NCBI RefSeq assembly: GCF_003991905.1
Contig: NZ_RSCL01000002.1
Coordinates: 11,436 to 75,435 of the forward strand
Source: Dulcicalothrix desertica PCC 7102
GTDB taxonomy: Bacteria > Cyanobacteriota > Cyanobacteriia > Cyanobacteriales > Nostocaceae
DNA length: 64,000 bases
Direction of reading: 5' to 3'
In this document: positions 27,205-36,602 of the stretch, in pieces
How positions within the stretch are numbered: position 1 is the first letter of the stretch
Layout: every line of letters begins with the position of its first letter
The notes under the pieces: generated by a model
The model's input: only the letters and a program-made list of their open reading frames with translations
What the model was told of the DNA's origin: nothing
Databases searched by the model: none
Translations under genes and position numbers: made by a program

Positions 27205-29826
27205 ATGAAACTTAAACTTTCAAAAAAGATAGTTAAGATAGCAGCGATTAATTTAGCATTATTCATTTTTGCTTTTTTCTTAATTATTATCCCTAGCACT
27301 GTTGCGAAACAACCGCAACATAATAATTTAGAATTTAAAAGCCAAATTATCGCAGATAAAACTAAAGCACAACAACTTGTTGACCAAGCAGAAAATTTAT
27401 TTCAAGCAGGGCATCTTAGCGATGCTTCTCGTATTTTACAACAAGCTATTCTCATTTACAAACAATCTGGTGATAATTTGGGAGAAGCAGAATCGCAAGC
27501 CAATCATTCTCTTATATTAGAGCAATTAGGATTATGGAAACAAGCGACCGAAACTATTAATATTAGTTTAAATTTACTTGGATGGGATACAGGAAATTAT
27601 GTGTTAAAAGTCAACAACCCTAAGTCAGAATTACTCAAAGTTTTGGCGCCGACTTTAGATATATTTGCTGGACAACAACTCAGACAAGGAAAGTCAGACG
27701 CAGCATATGAAACAGCCAAACATACGGAGAAATTTTGGCGCCAGTTAGGCGATAGTACAGGTGTTTTATGCAGTCGTATCAACCAAGCACAAGCTTTGCG
27801 AGTTTCTGGTTTCAACCGTCGTGCATTCGATATTTTAAAATCAGTCTCTACCGAGTTACAACTACAAAGAGACTCGGTTCTTAAGGTAAGTGCATTACGT
27901 TCGCTTGGTAATGTTCAGCAACAGTTAAGTAGTTTAGAAGAATCTCAGAAAAATTTACAACACAGCTTAAAAATAGCTCAACGTCTACAATTACCACAAG
28001 AAATTAGTTTGACAGAATTTTCTCTTGGTAATACTACTTTTGCATTAGGTAATGTTAACGACGCTATTATACATTATCAAAATGCGGCAAATACGGCGCC
28101 GAACCCGCTTTTAAAAGTCCAAGCTCAAATTAATCAATTAAACTTGCTTATCAATAATAAACGAATAGCAGAAGCAAAAACGTTGATTAGTGCAATTCAA
28201 TCTCAATTACCAAGTTTACCTACTAATAACACTGGTATATATGCCCGAATTAATTTTGCGCGCGCTATAATAAAAATTGCTGATAAAAAAGATGCTGCTT
28301 CTATTTTAGCAACTAGCGTACAACAAGCAAAAGCTTTAAATGATGCGCGCGCGCTTTCATATGCACTAGGTAATTTAGCATCGGTTTACGAGCAAAACAA
28401 ACAGTGGCAAGAAGCTTTGAAATTAACACGTGAAGCATTATCTTTATCTCAACAAATTAATGCACCGGATATTACTTACCGTTGGCAATGGCAGTTAGGA
28501 CGTATACTCAAAGCACAGCTTAACATTCCAGAAGCGATAAAAGCTTATGATGCGTCAGTTGAAACGCTCTCTACTTTCCGCACAGACTTAGCAGGAGCGA
28601 ACAGAGAAATACAATTTAATTTCCGTGATAGCATTGAACCTATTTACCGTCAGTCAGTAGAACTATTACTGCAAGAAAAAGGTGAAAACAAACCTGATTT
28701 AGATAAAGCACGCAGACGAATAGAAGCTTTACAATTAGCAGAATTAGACAATTATTTTCGTGAAGCTTGCTTAAACAACCAATTTGTTGTACTTGACAAA
28801 GTGGTAGACAACATTAAAGCCGACACTGCCATTATTTACCCAATTATTCTAGATAATCAACTCGAAATAATTCTTAAATTACCTGAGCAACCTTTAATAA
28901 ATAAAACTTCTATAGTTAGTAGTCAAGAAGTAGAACAAGTTATTAAAGAAATACGATATAATATATCTGAACCTGACGAAATACGGAAACTTAAAACAGC
29001 TTCCCAACAGCTTTATAAATGGTTAATTGAACCAGTTGAAGCTCAGATTAAAAAAAGTAAAGTTAAAACTTTGGTATTTATCCCGGATGGCGCCTTAAGG
29101 AATATTCCGATGGCTGCATTATACGATAATATTGAGCAAAAATACTTGATAGAAAAATATGCTGTTGCTATGAGTCCAGGTCTACAACTATTCACCCCCA
29201 AACCCCTCGCACGGAAAAGTTTAAATGTTCTTGCAGGAGGACTATCGCAAATGCCCAAAGGTGAACAGTTTGCACCACTACCCAATGTTGAAATAGAACT
29301 AAAAGCCCTTCAAGAATTAGGCGTATCAACAGTCACATTATATAATAATAGATTCAAAAGTACAATTTTAGAAAAAACCATCAACACTCAACCTTTCCGA
29401 GTTGTTCACTTGGCAACTCACGGAAAATTTAGCTCAAAAGCAAAAGAAACTTTTATTCTTGCGTCAGATAGACGTATTTACGTAGATGAGCTAGATAAAT
29501 TACTCAAAAGTAGAGAGTGGCAACGCTCTGAACCAATAGAATTACTCGTTCTTAGTGCTTGCGAGACAGCTGCTGGAGATAACCGCGCGGCATTAGGTTT
29601 AGCAGGAGTTGCGTTACGTGCAGGCGCCCGTAGTACACTAGCATCGTTATGGCAAATTAAGGACAGTTCTACAGCAGAACTTATTAAGAAATTTTATTAT
29701 TACTTAAAAACAGGTAAATCAACAGCCGAAGCTTTACAACTAGCTCAATTAGAGTTACTCAAAGATAAAGAGTTAAATCTTCCTCTTTATTGGGCGCCAT
29801 ATGTTCTAGTTGGTAATTGGTTGTAA
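27205..29826 (+). CDS. TPR-CHAT protein (caspase-like)
   Basis: An 873-residue protein. An N-terminal membrane segment or signal (AAINLALFIFAFFLIIIPST) is followed by about ten TPR-like helical pairs at about 45-460 (QAENLFQAGHLSDASRILQQ; ALGNVNDAIIHYQNAANTA). The C-terminal CHAT domain spans about 560-870, with catalytic His at 739 (VVHLATHGKFSS) and Cys at 786 (LSACETAAGD) and the usual GLAGVALRAGARSTLASLW. CHAT is a clan CD caspase relative. TPR-CHAT proteins often accompany haemagglutinin-type exoproteins in cyanobacteria, as here. Both catalytic residues are present, so it is predicted to be active. Substrate unknown; the recurring neighbours suggest cleavage of or signalling about secreted adhesins. 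Confidence 0.85.
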   Translation: MKLKLSKKIVKIAAINLALFIFAFFLIIIPSTVAKQPQHNNLEFKSQIIADKTKAQQLVDQAENLFQAGHLSDASRILQQAILIYKQSGDNLGEAESQANHSLILEQLGLWKQATETINISLNLLGWDTGNYVLKVNNPKSELLKVLAPTLDIFAGQQLRQGKSDAAYETAKHTEKFWRQLGDSTGVLCSRINQAQALRVSGFNRRAFDILKSVSTELQLQRDSVLKVSALRSLGNVQQQLSSLEESQKNLQHSLKIAQRLQLPQEISLTEFSLGNTTFALGNVNDAIIHYQNAANTAPNPLLKVQAQINQLNLLINNKRIAEAKTLISAIQSQLPSLPTNNTGIYARINFARAIIKIADKKDAASILATSVQQAKALNDARALSYALGNLASVYEQNKQWQEALKLTREALSLSQQINAPDITYRWQWQLGRILKAQLNIPEAIKAYDASVETLSTFRTDLAGANREIQFNFRDSIEPIYRQSVELLLQEKGENKPDLDKARRRIEALQLAELDNYFREACLNNQFVVLDKVVDNIKADTAIIYPIILDNQLEIILKLPEQPLINKTSIVSSQEVEQVIKEIRYNISEPDEIRKLKTASQQLYKWLIEPVEAQIKKSKVKTLVFIPDGALRNIPMAALYDNIEQKYLIEKYAVAMSPGLQLFTPKPLARKSLNVLAGGLSQMPKGEQFAPLPNVEIELKALQELGVSTVTLYNNRFKSTILEKTINTQPFRVVHLATHGKFSSKAKETFILASDRRIYVDELDKLLKSREWQRSEPIELLVLSACETAAGDNRAALGLAGVALRAGARSTLASLWQIKDSSTAELIKKFYYYLKTGKSTAEALQLAQLELLKDKELNLPLYWAPYVLVGNWL

Positions 29827-30254
29827 ATTTGACTCTTGGCTTTCGACAAAAATAGTATGGCACCTTACTGATTGCCGCGATACCTGTAATCATTTGCTCT
29901 CTTTATCTCTGATTCGGTTTTCTGGAATAAAAAGTAGTGGAAACCGAACAAGTAAAGAAACAATAGTAACATTTGACATCTATATATATAAAGCTAAGTT
30001 GAACGCGACTAACGATATGCGCGTAGATTTTTATACGTTTATATAAACTTTGCTATGTTCTCGTGTATGAAACGAGAACATAATTCTCTTTATTTTACCC
30101 TTCATTCTCCCTTAACCGAGCAGTATTGGACTGGGTTGGGGTTATCTATAAGCTATCAAATTATTACGGAATTACAATAAGGGGAAATTAGAGTGTTACT
30201 CGACACCCGGAAATGGAGCAGAATTTGTCATTACTATGCCAGTCAGGCAAAATG
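29827..30254. other. Spacer with a solitary MITE end
   Basis: No gene is supported. Positions 30111-30128 are an 18-base exact copy of the right terminal repeat of the MITE at 2983-3119, without a partner end nearby, so this is either a deletion remnant or a solo end. The rest has no recognisable feature. Confidence 0.5.
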
Positions 30255-31511
30255 TTAAATGATAAAATTTTCGGTAGTTTCGGCTTCTCCTATACAAATT
30301 TTAACGCTGAAAGCTTCACCAAGTTCTCCGCTAAATTTAATTTGTATAAAGAAATCTGCTAGTTGTGCTGTTACTTTTTTTAGCACTTTACCTGTTGTTT
30401 CGAGTAGAGCTAACTTTAATTGTGGTGGTAAATAAATTTCTCTTCCTGTTGGGTACACTTGTAATAATATTCCAAATCGATTGTTGATTTTTGGGATTAA
30501 TGCGATAGCTAGAGCTATTCCTTCTCCTGCTAGCTGAATTCCTAAGTCGATTAATTTGACTCTTCGTACTGCCACTGCTGAGTTTCCTGGGTCTATTTGC
30601 CATAAACTCTCGACTACTGTCCACAACGTTTCGTCGTCTTGAGTCGTTTGTAATAACTTTATTAGTGCTTGCTTCACGTTTTGATTATCTTTGCCAATTT
30701 CACTCAGTCTTTTTGCAATGCTACGCTTTTGAGATTCATCTTTTAGAAGCGATAATTGTTTTATTAATGTGGAAATCTCATCAATTGTCGATATTGTGTA
30801 CTCACGATGATTAACACTGCGGGTTGCAACTGCTAATTTTTGTGTTTGAGTTGGAATTTGCCATTCGGGTGAATGTATATTTTGTAACCAGTGACTGAGA
30901 GTAATTGGTGTCAAGGTGTTTGGGATAAATTCGATAATGTTATGACGTGTGGTATCTATTAAGTCTTGCTCGGTTTGCACTGCTTGATTTAATACCTGTT
31001 CTGCCATTTGCATTATACTGTGTTGATTATTACATAGTGCTGGCGCCTTGAATTTATTGATTTTACTTTGTTCACTTGTATGAAACCCTTTGAGGATGTC
31101 GTTATTTACAAGTGTTTGACTACCTTGTTGAAGTCCTAAGCTTTGGATATGATGTGAGCATGGGAGTTCTGTTAAGTAATGGTGTGAGTCTCCTATATTT
31201 AATAGTGTTTCATATATTTGGTATGATAAGCGGGCGCCTGTGGGGTGACGTAAATCGCATACGAACATGGGAAAGACTAACCAAGTTTCGGCAAGTAAGT
31301 CTTTTTGTAACCCAGAAATGTAACTGGGAATTAATATATCAATTTCACTCAGAAAATTTGTTTCTTCTGAAAGTAGCATTACAGAGACAGTTGGTAATAC
31401 TACTTCTTCTGGTTCTGTAATAATCATGACATATCTTGGCGCCTGATGATGGCACGAAGGAATTGATATTGTATTAAGTTCCCAAATTTCACCAGGTAAT
31501 GGTTGTATCAT
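30255..31511 (-). CDS. PemK/MazF-like N-terminus fused to DUF1822-type C-terminal domain
   Basis: A 418-residue protein. Residues 1-110 (PLPGEIWEL, PRYVMIITEPEE, VSVMLLSEETNFLS, ISGLQKDLLAETW) have the order and spacing of a MazF/PemK SH3-like barrel, though the fit is by eye. The middle (about 220-300) is helical and HEAT-like (SIAKRLSEIGKDNQNVKQAL). The last 100 residues (LIDLGIQLAGEGIALAIALI ... YLPPQLKLALLETTGKVL) match the end of the DUF1822 proteins at 14678-15919 and 35349-36389. The start is ATG 31511. The upstream same-strand gene is a sigma factor (31811-32452) with five 41-bp repeats between. An RNase activity is not claimed; the catalytic residues of MazF cannot be confirmed. Confidence 0.55.
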   Translation of the reverse strand: MIQPLPGEIWELNTISIPSCHHQAPRYVMIITEPEEVVLPTVSVMLLSEETNFLSEIDILIPSYISGLQKDLLAETWLVFPMFVCDLRHPTGARLSYQIYETLLNIGDSHHYLTELPCSHHIQSLGLQQGSQTLVNNDILKGFHTSEQSKINKFKAPALCNNQHSIMQMAEQVLNQAVQTEQDLIDTTRHNIIEFIPNTLTPITLSHWLQNIHSPEWQIPTQTQKLAVATRSVNHREYTISTIDEISTLIKQLSLLKDESQKRSIAKRLSEIGKDNQNVKQALIKLLQTTQDDETLWTVVESLWQIDPGNSAVAVRRVKLIDLGIQLAGEGIALAIALIPKINNRFGILLQVYPTGREIYLPPQLKLALLETTGKVLKKVTAQLADFFIQIKFSGELGEAFSVKICIGEAETTENFII

Positions 31512-31598
31512 AATCAATTAGTTTAAAAACTTGCGTTATAAAGATAACGTTTAACCGCGTTTTTATATGCTGGTTATTTTACAAATTTATGTAATGAC

Positions 31599-31798
31599 GG
31601 GTTTACGTGATTTGCATATAATTTTATGATGTGTGGGGCGGGTTTACGTGATTTGCGTCTAATTTTATGATATGTGGGGCGGGTTTACGTGATTTGCGTC
31701 TAATTTTATGATGTGTGGGGCGGGTTTACGTGATTTGCGTCTAATTTTATGATGTGTGGGGCGGGTTTACGTGATTTGCGTCTAATTTTATGATATTG
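31599..31798. repeat. Five tandem copies of a 41-bp unit
   Basis: Units begin at 31599, 31640, 31681, 31722 and 31763, each with GGGTTTACGTGATTTGC followed by TAATTTTATGAT and TGTGGGGC. Copies are nearly identical; the first has CATATA where the others have GTCTAA. Perfect tandem arrangement with no spacers excludes a CRISPR array. They lie between the sigma factor gene and the PemK-like/DUF1822C gene, in the likely promoter region of the latter. Confidence 0.85.
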
Positions 31799-31810
31799 GT
31801 TAACCCGCCC

Positions 31811-32452
31811 CTACCATATGTTTTTTGTGCGGCGCCGTTCTGAATGGTTGGGTTGTTTTTGATTTTTGTGTTTGCTAGAATTAGGTTGCGCTAATCCTAA
31901 CTCAATGACGACACGTAACGCTAATTCTTTGCGTCTTCGGGAAATTTCGGGTTGCGTGACTTGAAGTTCTTGGGCAAGTTGGGTTTGCTTGGTTCCTTTT
32001 ACTAGTCCTTGCCAAAGTTTTAAGTACCCCCGTTCGGGATAACGCTGGTCTAGATTTTTTACTGCTTTGGTGACTTGTAATGTAAAGTCCGCACGTTCGA
32101 CTGCATCGAAAGAGTTAAAATCGTCAGAAATGTTATCTAATATAGATATGTCGGTTCCTGGGACAAGGGAGTTTAGACTTTGACACTGTTTGCGTAACTC
32201 TTTGCGTACAAAGTCTATTATCTCGTATCGTGCCACAACTGTCGCCCAACGAGAAAAGTCTTCTGAATCCCCATGACGAAACCTACCCACTGAATAAGCT
32301 TCTAAAATCTTTATATAACCAGTTTGCACCGCATCCTCCCAACTGACCGAAGTCCCATGTACGTACTTCTTGGCAATTTTTTCAATAATGCGACGCTGCT
32401 TTAAGTCAGCTAACAAATAATCGTGCGAATATGATGACGAGTTGCTTAACAT
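31811..32452 (-). CDS. Sigma-70 family RNA polymerase sigma factor
   Basis: A 213-residue two-domain sigma factor. Region 2 at about 15-85 has SWEDAVQTGYIKILEAY (the D/E-x-x-Q-x-G-x-I pattern for core binding) and DFSRWATVVARYEIIDFVRK. Region 4 at about 160-195 has the helix-turn-helix TQLAQELQVTQPEISRRRKEL. It ends with a Lys/Asn-rich tail. The size suits group 3/ECF-like factors; no anti-sigma gene adjoins. The downstream same-strand gene is the PemK-like/DUF1822C protein. Terminator-like hairpins stand upstream, isolating it from the 32668 gene. Confidence 0.8.
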   Translation of the reverse strand: MLSNSSSYSHDYLLADLKQRRIIEKIAKKYVHGTSVSWEDAVQTGYIKILEAYSVGRFRHGDSEDFSRWATVVARYEIIDFVRKELRKQCQSLNSLVPGTDISILDNISDDFNSFDAVERADFTLQVTKAVKNLDQRYPERGYLKLWQGLVKGTKQTQLAQELQVTQPEISRRRKELALRVVIELGLAQPNSSKHKNQKQPNHSERRRTKNIW

Positions 32453-32480
32453 ATTTAGATGCTTCCGTTTTCATATTTCT

Positions 32481-32608
32481 GAGAAACCGGGTTTCAAAGT
32501 TGATACCTTGTAATATAAAACAACGACTTTGCATAGAAACCCGGTTTCTTTGGGTACTTTAGATGTAGACTTCATTTAAAAAACCAGGTTTCCGGAAAAC
32601 CTGGTTTT
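32481..32608. terminator. Cluster of GAAACC-type hairpins
   Basis: Two near-palindromes, GAGAAACCGGGTTTC at 32481 and GAAACCCGGTTTCTT at 32536, can pair with each other or fold alone. A stronger hairpin at 32581-32608 (AAACCAGGTTTCC / GGAAAACCTGGTTT) has T-runs on both sides. The last looks like a terminator for the minus-strand gene at 32668-32856. The same GAAACC family recurs at 37346, 49819 and 62149. Confidence 0.55.
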
Positions 32609-32667
32609 TTGTACTTGTTTATTCATAATTTTAATTGGTAAATTTTGTAACCCTGATTAAATAAGTA

Positions 32668-32856
32668 TTAATATATCTCGAAGTTGGATTCTATAATGCC
32701 AGCTTCTCTTTTTTCTGGAATTCCGGTTGTTGGCGGCGCCGTTCTGTTAGACTGTAAGTTCGTACTGTTTAAGTGAGATATATAATAGTTGTTTTGACTA
32801 TTGCAGAATATAAGGGTTCCTGTAAAAATTAATAATATTATTATAGTCCTTTTCAT
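32668..32856 (-). CDS. Small putative lipoprotein, 62 residues
   Basis: Begins MKRTIIILLIFTGTLIFC, a basic start plus hydrophobic run ending in Cys, as in a lipoprotein signal. The remaining 43 residues (NSQNNYYISHLN...) show no known domain. It has a plausible terminator downstream at 32581-32608. There is no clear homologue in memory; the signal-like start and terminator argue for a real gene. Confidence 0.4.
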   Translation of the reverse strand: MKRTIIILLIFTGTLIFCNSQNNYYISHLNSTNLQSNRTAPPTTGIPEKREAGIIESNFEIY

Positions 32857-32949
32857 CGCTTTGTGCTTTAACTCGTTGCACTTATTTATATGGTTACTAT
32901 TTTTAAAATATGCAGTATAGTAGCCTGTCTAAGTATTGATGTATAAACT

Positions 32950-33564
32950 ATGTCTAGTAAAAATCAAACAGTATTGATAACAGGTCATAAAGTGGTATTG
33001 GTTTAGAAACGGCAAAAATATTTTCTAGTCAGGGTTGGAACGTAGTCGCAACGATGCGGAACCCCATCGTAATAGGTACTTCAGTACCAAATATATTGTG
33101 CTTACCATTGGATGTAACGCGAAGTGAGACGATAGAACCAGCGATTACAGCAGCGATAGAAAAGTTTGGCGCCATTGATGTTTTAATAAATAATGCGGGT
33201 TATGCGTTGATAGGCGCCTTTGAAGCGTGTACATCTGAAGAAATAGAGCGGCAATTTGCGACGAATGTGTTTGGGTTAATGGCAGTGACACGTCCGATAT
33301 TGCCACATTTTCGAGGGCGCCGACAAGGAATTATAGTAAATGTCGCTTCGATAGGTGGTAAAATAACGTTTCTACTATATAGTTCTTATCAAGGCTGTTA
33401 TTAAAAATAATGCCGCAGGGTTAATGCTGTGGAGTCTACAAAAACAACCAGAAGGAACGCCATTAAACGATAACCCAACTCCTGAAATGGTAGCGAAAAC
33501 AGCTTGTCAAGTTTTTAGTCTTTGCAATTGTGAGGCGCCATTATTTGAGATGACTAACAAATAA
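32950..33564 (+). pseudogene. Short-chain dehydrogenase remnant
   Basis: The start MSSKNQTVLITG is followed by a frameshift inside the nucleotide-binding loop; in the next frame SGIGLETAKIFSSQGWNVVA continues. Then come LPLDVTRSETIE, DVLINNAGYALIGAFE and GIIVNVASIGGKITF, typical of SDR enzymes. Just before the catalytic Tyr region the match stops. A piece from 33405 to 33564 (GLMLWSLQKQPEG ... APLFEMTNK) does not look like an SDR end; it resembles the C-terminus of another enzyme, possibly a family 18 glycoside hydrolase, which I cannot confirm. Clearly non-functional. Confidence 0.75.
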
Positions 33565-33743
33565 TTATTGTAACCTCACCCCTAAAGCTACTTGAAACCT
33601 GATAGGGGCAGAAGTGTATAGGTATCAAAAACCATTACCTATATATAAATGTAGCTCTCGATTATGTCAATCAGAATATGGTCTTTGGAAAAAGGCTTTG
33701 CTGTTGACGTTACTGTTTATCATAGGAGGCTATTTGAAAAGCT

Positions 33744-35246
33744 ATGATGATTCCGTCAAAATATTGGACAATATGGTTAATCGATTCTCCAAGGATTGAG
33801 CGCAATCAACTTCATAACGGTTATAGACCTAAGCAAATTAAGCAAGCTTTTGAGTTTATTCAATGCCAATTTCCCGATTTAGTTGGCAAAACTAGACTCT
33901 CTCCGCCAGATAACAAATACATTCAAACTACTTTGTGGAGGATGTTTTGTTCAACTGGTGATATTCAAAAGCGCGCGCTTGCTGGGTTATGTTTAAGGTG
34001 CTATGTGTCCGAACGAATCCTTATTACCTGCAAAACAATCCCTCACATCTACAACACCACTGCTCAAATCGGGTTTACTTATATTGATTTACTACCATGC
34101 GTCTTAAATGACGATGGTGCAGCACTGGTGATTTTAGATTGTGAAGGTAAAACCCAGTATATTTTAAATCATGACGGCACAACTAGACCAGTAGTCAAAG
34201 AAGCAGAGCTTTTTACCGTTGAAATTTTAGGAAAATTTAATCCTAATTTAGATTTTAACGAAAGCTTAGAAAATTGGACGATGCGATTAACTCGCCAAAA
34301 TGAAAAGCTGAAATTAGTTTTATGGGACTTTGGCATAGGAACTGCCAGCGATTGGGGGTTATTATGTAAACATGTTTCCCGTTCTTTAGAACAGGTGTTA
34401 CAAAAAGGAGACAGTGAAATTATAAAGGCATTTCAACAAGTTTATCAAAGAGACAGAATTAAATTACGCCAAAAAGGACGCTGTACGGAGCCAACGGCAA
34501 GCCAACAGTTAGAAATACTACAAATATTGCAGCAACAACATCAACATATCGTAATTAGCTCTGCAAAAGAACTTATTTATCATCTTAAACGCATTGCAGA
34601 AACATTGCGGCAAGAGATGCTATGTAAGAAAACGGGTAGCCCCAAAACAGTACCTACAGTAATTTATGATGCTAAGAGCGGAAATTATATTCCTCATCCA
34701 GAATTACCTTATTATATTGACCCAGACCCAGAAGATGTGGAATTAGAGCAATGGCAACAAAACTTTACAGATTGGTTAGATGAAGTTTTATATCAAGCAG
34801 TAGCAGAAGTCATCCCCCAGCGCATTCAAGATTTAGAAAAAAGCAAAGGGTACAAAAACTTTGCCCATCGATTTCCTGAAGGGTTACAATATTACTACCA
34901 CGAAAGTAAATCTTTGAGTGAAATTGCTAGAATTTGGGGAATAGAGTGGAGTCGAGCTAGGCGAATTTTTCAACTAGATAACTTCTTGGAAATTATTCAG
35001 TATCGAACCGAGGAGAAATTTATAGAGAGACTTTTGCAAGTACTTAATCAATCTCAGTTCAAAAAAATATCTCATGATTCGGAGCATTTTAAAAAAGTTG
35101 CTGTGGAAACTAGAGAATTTATCTGGAATAAAGTATTCAAAGATGCCAAAGCGGAAACTTTAGCAGGTAAAAATTTGAGTAGAAACAGCTTAGTTGCTCA
35201 AAAGATACGTACATATCTTGATTATTTAAATATTTTAGTAAGTTAA
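33744..35246 (+). CDS. Sigma-like / helix-turn-helix regulatory protein upstream of DUF1822 gene
   Basis: A 500-residue protein with no certain family. Residues about 75-270 resemble the core-binding half of large cyanobacterial sigma-like proteins (RALAGLCLRCYVSERIL; LGKFNPNLDFNESLENWTMR; DRIKLRQKGRC). A helix-turn-helix candidate lies near 395-420 (SLSEIARIWGIEWSRARRIF). It stands 102 bases upstream of a DUF1822-type gene, the same pairing as 13171/14678 and 31811/30255. AGGAGG lies 14 bases before the ATG, somewhat far. The alternative is a DNA-binding protein that is not a sigma factor. Confidence 0.5.
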   Translation: MMIPSKYWTIWLIDSPRIERNQLHNGYRPKQIKQAFEFIQCQFPDLVGKTRLSPPDNKYIQTTLWRMFCSTGDIQKRALAGLCLRCYVSERILITCKTIPHIYNTTAQIGFTYIDLLPCVLNDDGAALVILDCEGKTQYILNHDGTTRPVVKEAELFTVEILGKFNPNLDFNESLENWTMRLTRQNEKLKLVLWDFGIGTASDWGLLCKHVSRSLEQVLQKGDSEIIKAFQQVYQRDRIKLRQKGRCTEPTASQQLEILQILQQQHQHIVISSAKELIYHLKRIAETLRQEMLCKKTGSPKTVPTVIYDAKSGNYIPHPELPYYIDPDPEDVELEQWQQNFTDWLDEVLYQAVAEVIPQRIQDLEKSKGYKNFAHRFPEGLQYYYHESKSLSEIARIWGIEWSRARRIFQLDNFLEIIQYRTEEKFIERLLQVLNQSQFKKISHDSEHFKKVAVETREFIWNKVFKDAKAETLAGKNLSRNSLVAQKIRTYLDYLNILVS

Positions 35247-35348
35247 ACATTTTATAGTTAATATGTAAATTAGTTATGCTTTAATTAAAATGTCTAAAAA
35301 TTAAAAATAATTGACGTATTTACCAGCAACGTAAAATAGGAGAAGCAA

Positions 35349-36389
35349 ATGTCACCTAAAGTTATTTGGATAGAGCCAGAATCTGTTGATGAAGCTCAAA
35401 GATTGACCGATATAAAAACCACTGAAACAAATCAGTGGCAAACATACTTAAATAAATTAGCAAGACTTGAGATTGAAAAGTGGCTAAGAGAGCGAATTCC
35501 AGATGTTAAAATTAGTCATAATAACTGGGATGTGGCATTTGATAATATTTCTTACCTTAGTGCCAGCGAATTTATCCTTTGCTTAATTACCGTTGATAAT
35601 CTGATTAACGATTTTGTTACAGTTACGAAAAAAATTATTACCTCTGTTGAAATGAATGCTCATTTCTATGTCTTACTTGAAATATTAGAAGAAGAACAAC
35701 AATTAAATATTCATGGTTTTTTGCGTTATGATGAACTGTTCAAATACTGTCAAAATAAAAATGTAACATCTCTGCCAGATGGATTTTATCAGCTTCCGTT
35801 GTCTTTGTTTGACAGAGAGTTAAATAATCTTTTGCTCTACACTCGTTTTTTAGAACCATCAGCAATTTTCTTAAAAGCAACTTCTAATAGTGCAAATGCT
35901 CTAGCTCCAGTTAAGACTAAAATTGATCAAGTTTTAATTAACTTGAGTAAATGGTGCTATGGAATAGTTGAAGAAGCTTGGCAGTCTACAGATTTAATAT
36001 TAAATCAGGTTTCGGGAGACTCAACTTGGGGTTATGTTAGAAGCCAGTCAAGAAATAATCAAATATCACAAGCCAAATTATTTGATTTAGGACTGCTACT
36101 ACAAAATAAATCTTTAGCTTTAATTATCAATCTTAAAGACGAAGAAAATCGAGAAAAAAGCGTTTTAGTACAAGTTATTCCTAATCCTGAGAAGCAACAA
36201 ATTTTACCACATGGCTTGAAATTGAAAGTTATTCTTTATCCTAATACTCCTGAATCTGTAAGTCAGGAAGCTGTTGCTAGAGAATCTGACCAAGTTATTC
36301 AGTTAGAATTTAGTGAAACACCCGGTCAACAGTTCCAGGTTGAAGTTAGCTATCAAGATGCAATGATTACTGAATATTTTGTATTGTGA
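35349..36389 (+). CDS. DUF1822-type protein
   Basis: A 346-residue protein. The N-terminal part (DEAQRLTDIKTTETNQWQTY, then LARLEIEKWLRERIPDV) is the short DUF1822 version with a central all-alpha part (VDNLINDFVTVTKKI). The last 110 residues (AKLFDLGLLLQNKSLALIIN ... LPHGLKLKVILYPN ... ITEYFVL) are the common C-terminal domain of this window. It has an AGGAG ribosome site 7 bases before the ATG. It follows the sigma-like gene at 33744 and probably shares its transcript. Confidence 0.68.
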   Translation: MSPKVIWIEPESVDEAQRLTDIKTTETNQWQTYLNKLARLEIEKWLRERIPDVKISHNNWDVAFDNISYLSASEFILCLITVDNLINDFVTVTKKIITSVEMNAHFYVLLEILEEEQQLNIHGFLRYDELFKYCQNKNVTSLPDGFYQLPLSLFDRELNNLLLYTRFLEPSAIFLKATSNSANALAPVKTKIDQVLINLSKWCYGIVEEAWQSTDLILNQVSGDSTWGYVRSQSRNNQISQAKLFDLGLLLQNKSLALIINLKDEENREKSVLVQVIPNPEKQQILPHGLKLKVILYPNTPESVSQEAVARESDQVIQLEFSETPGQQFQVEVSYQDAMITEYFVL

Positions 36390-36602
36390 TTGAGCTATTC
36401 ATTTAATATTTTTAGTTTTTTAAAATTTATGATTACGGCGCCTCAACATTGATTAAAGCTGTTCTGTTTCTAACACTGACTCATTCAAATGTATAACAAG
36501 TGTATAAGTTGATTCAACTCATACCTATCAACAATTAGAAGTGACAAAACAGCAACTAACTTAAGCTTTTTATTCTAGTAAATTAAAACTTATTTAATCA
36601 AG

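Noticed and set aside
31599-31798. Possible CRISPR array
   Set aside because: The 41-bp units follow each other directly with no variable spacers, and there are no cas genes.
33614-33799. 61-codon frame overlapping the start of the sigma-like gene
   Set aside because: Begins at a non-ATG codon, overlaps the better supported gene and has no known domain.
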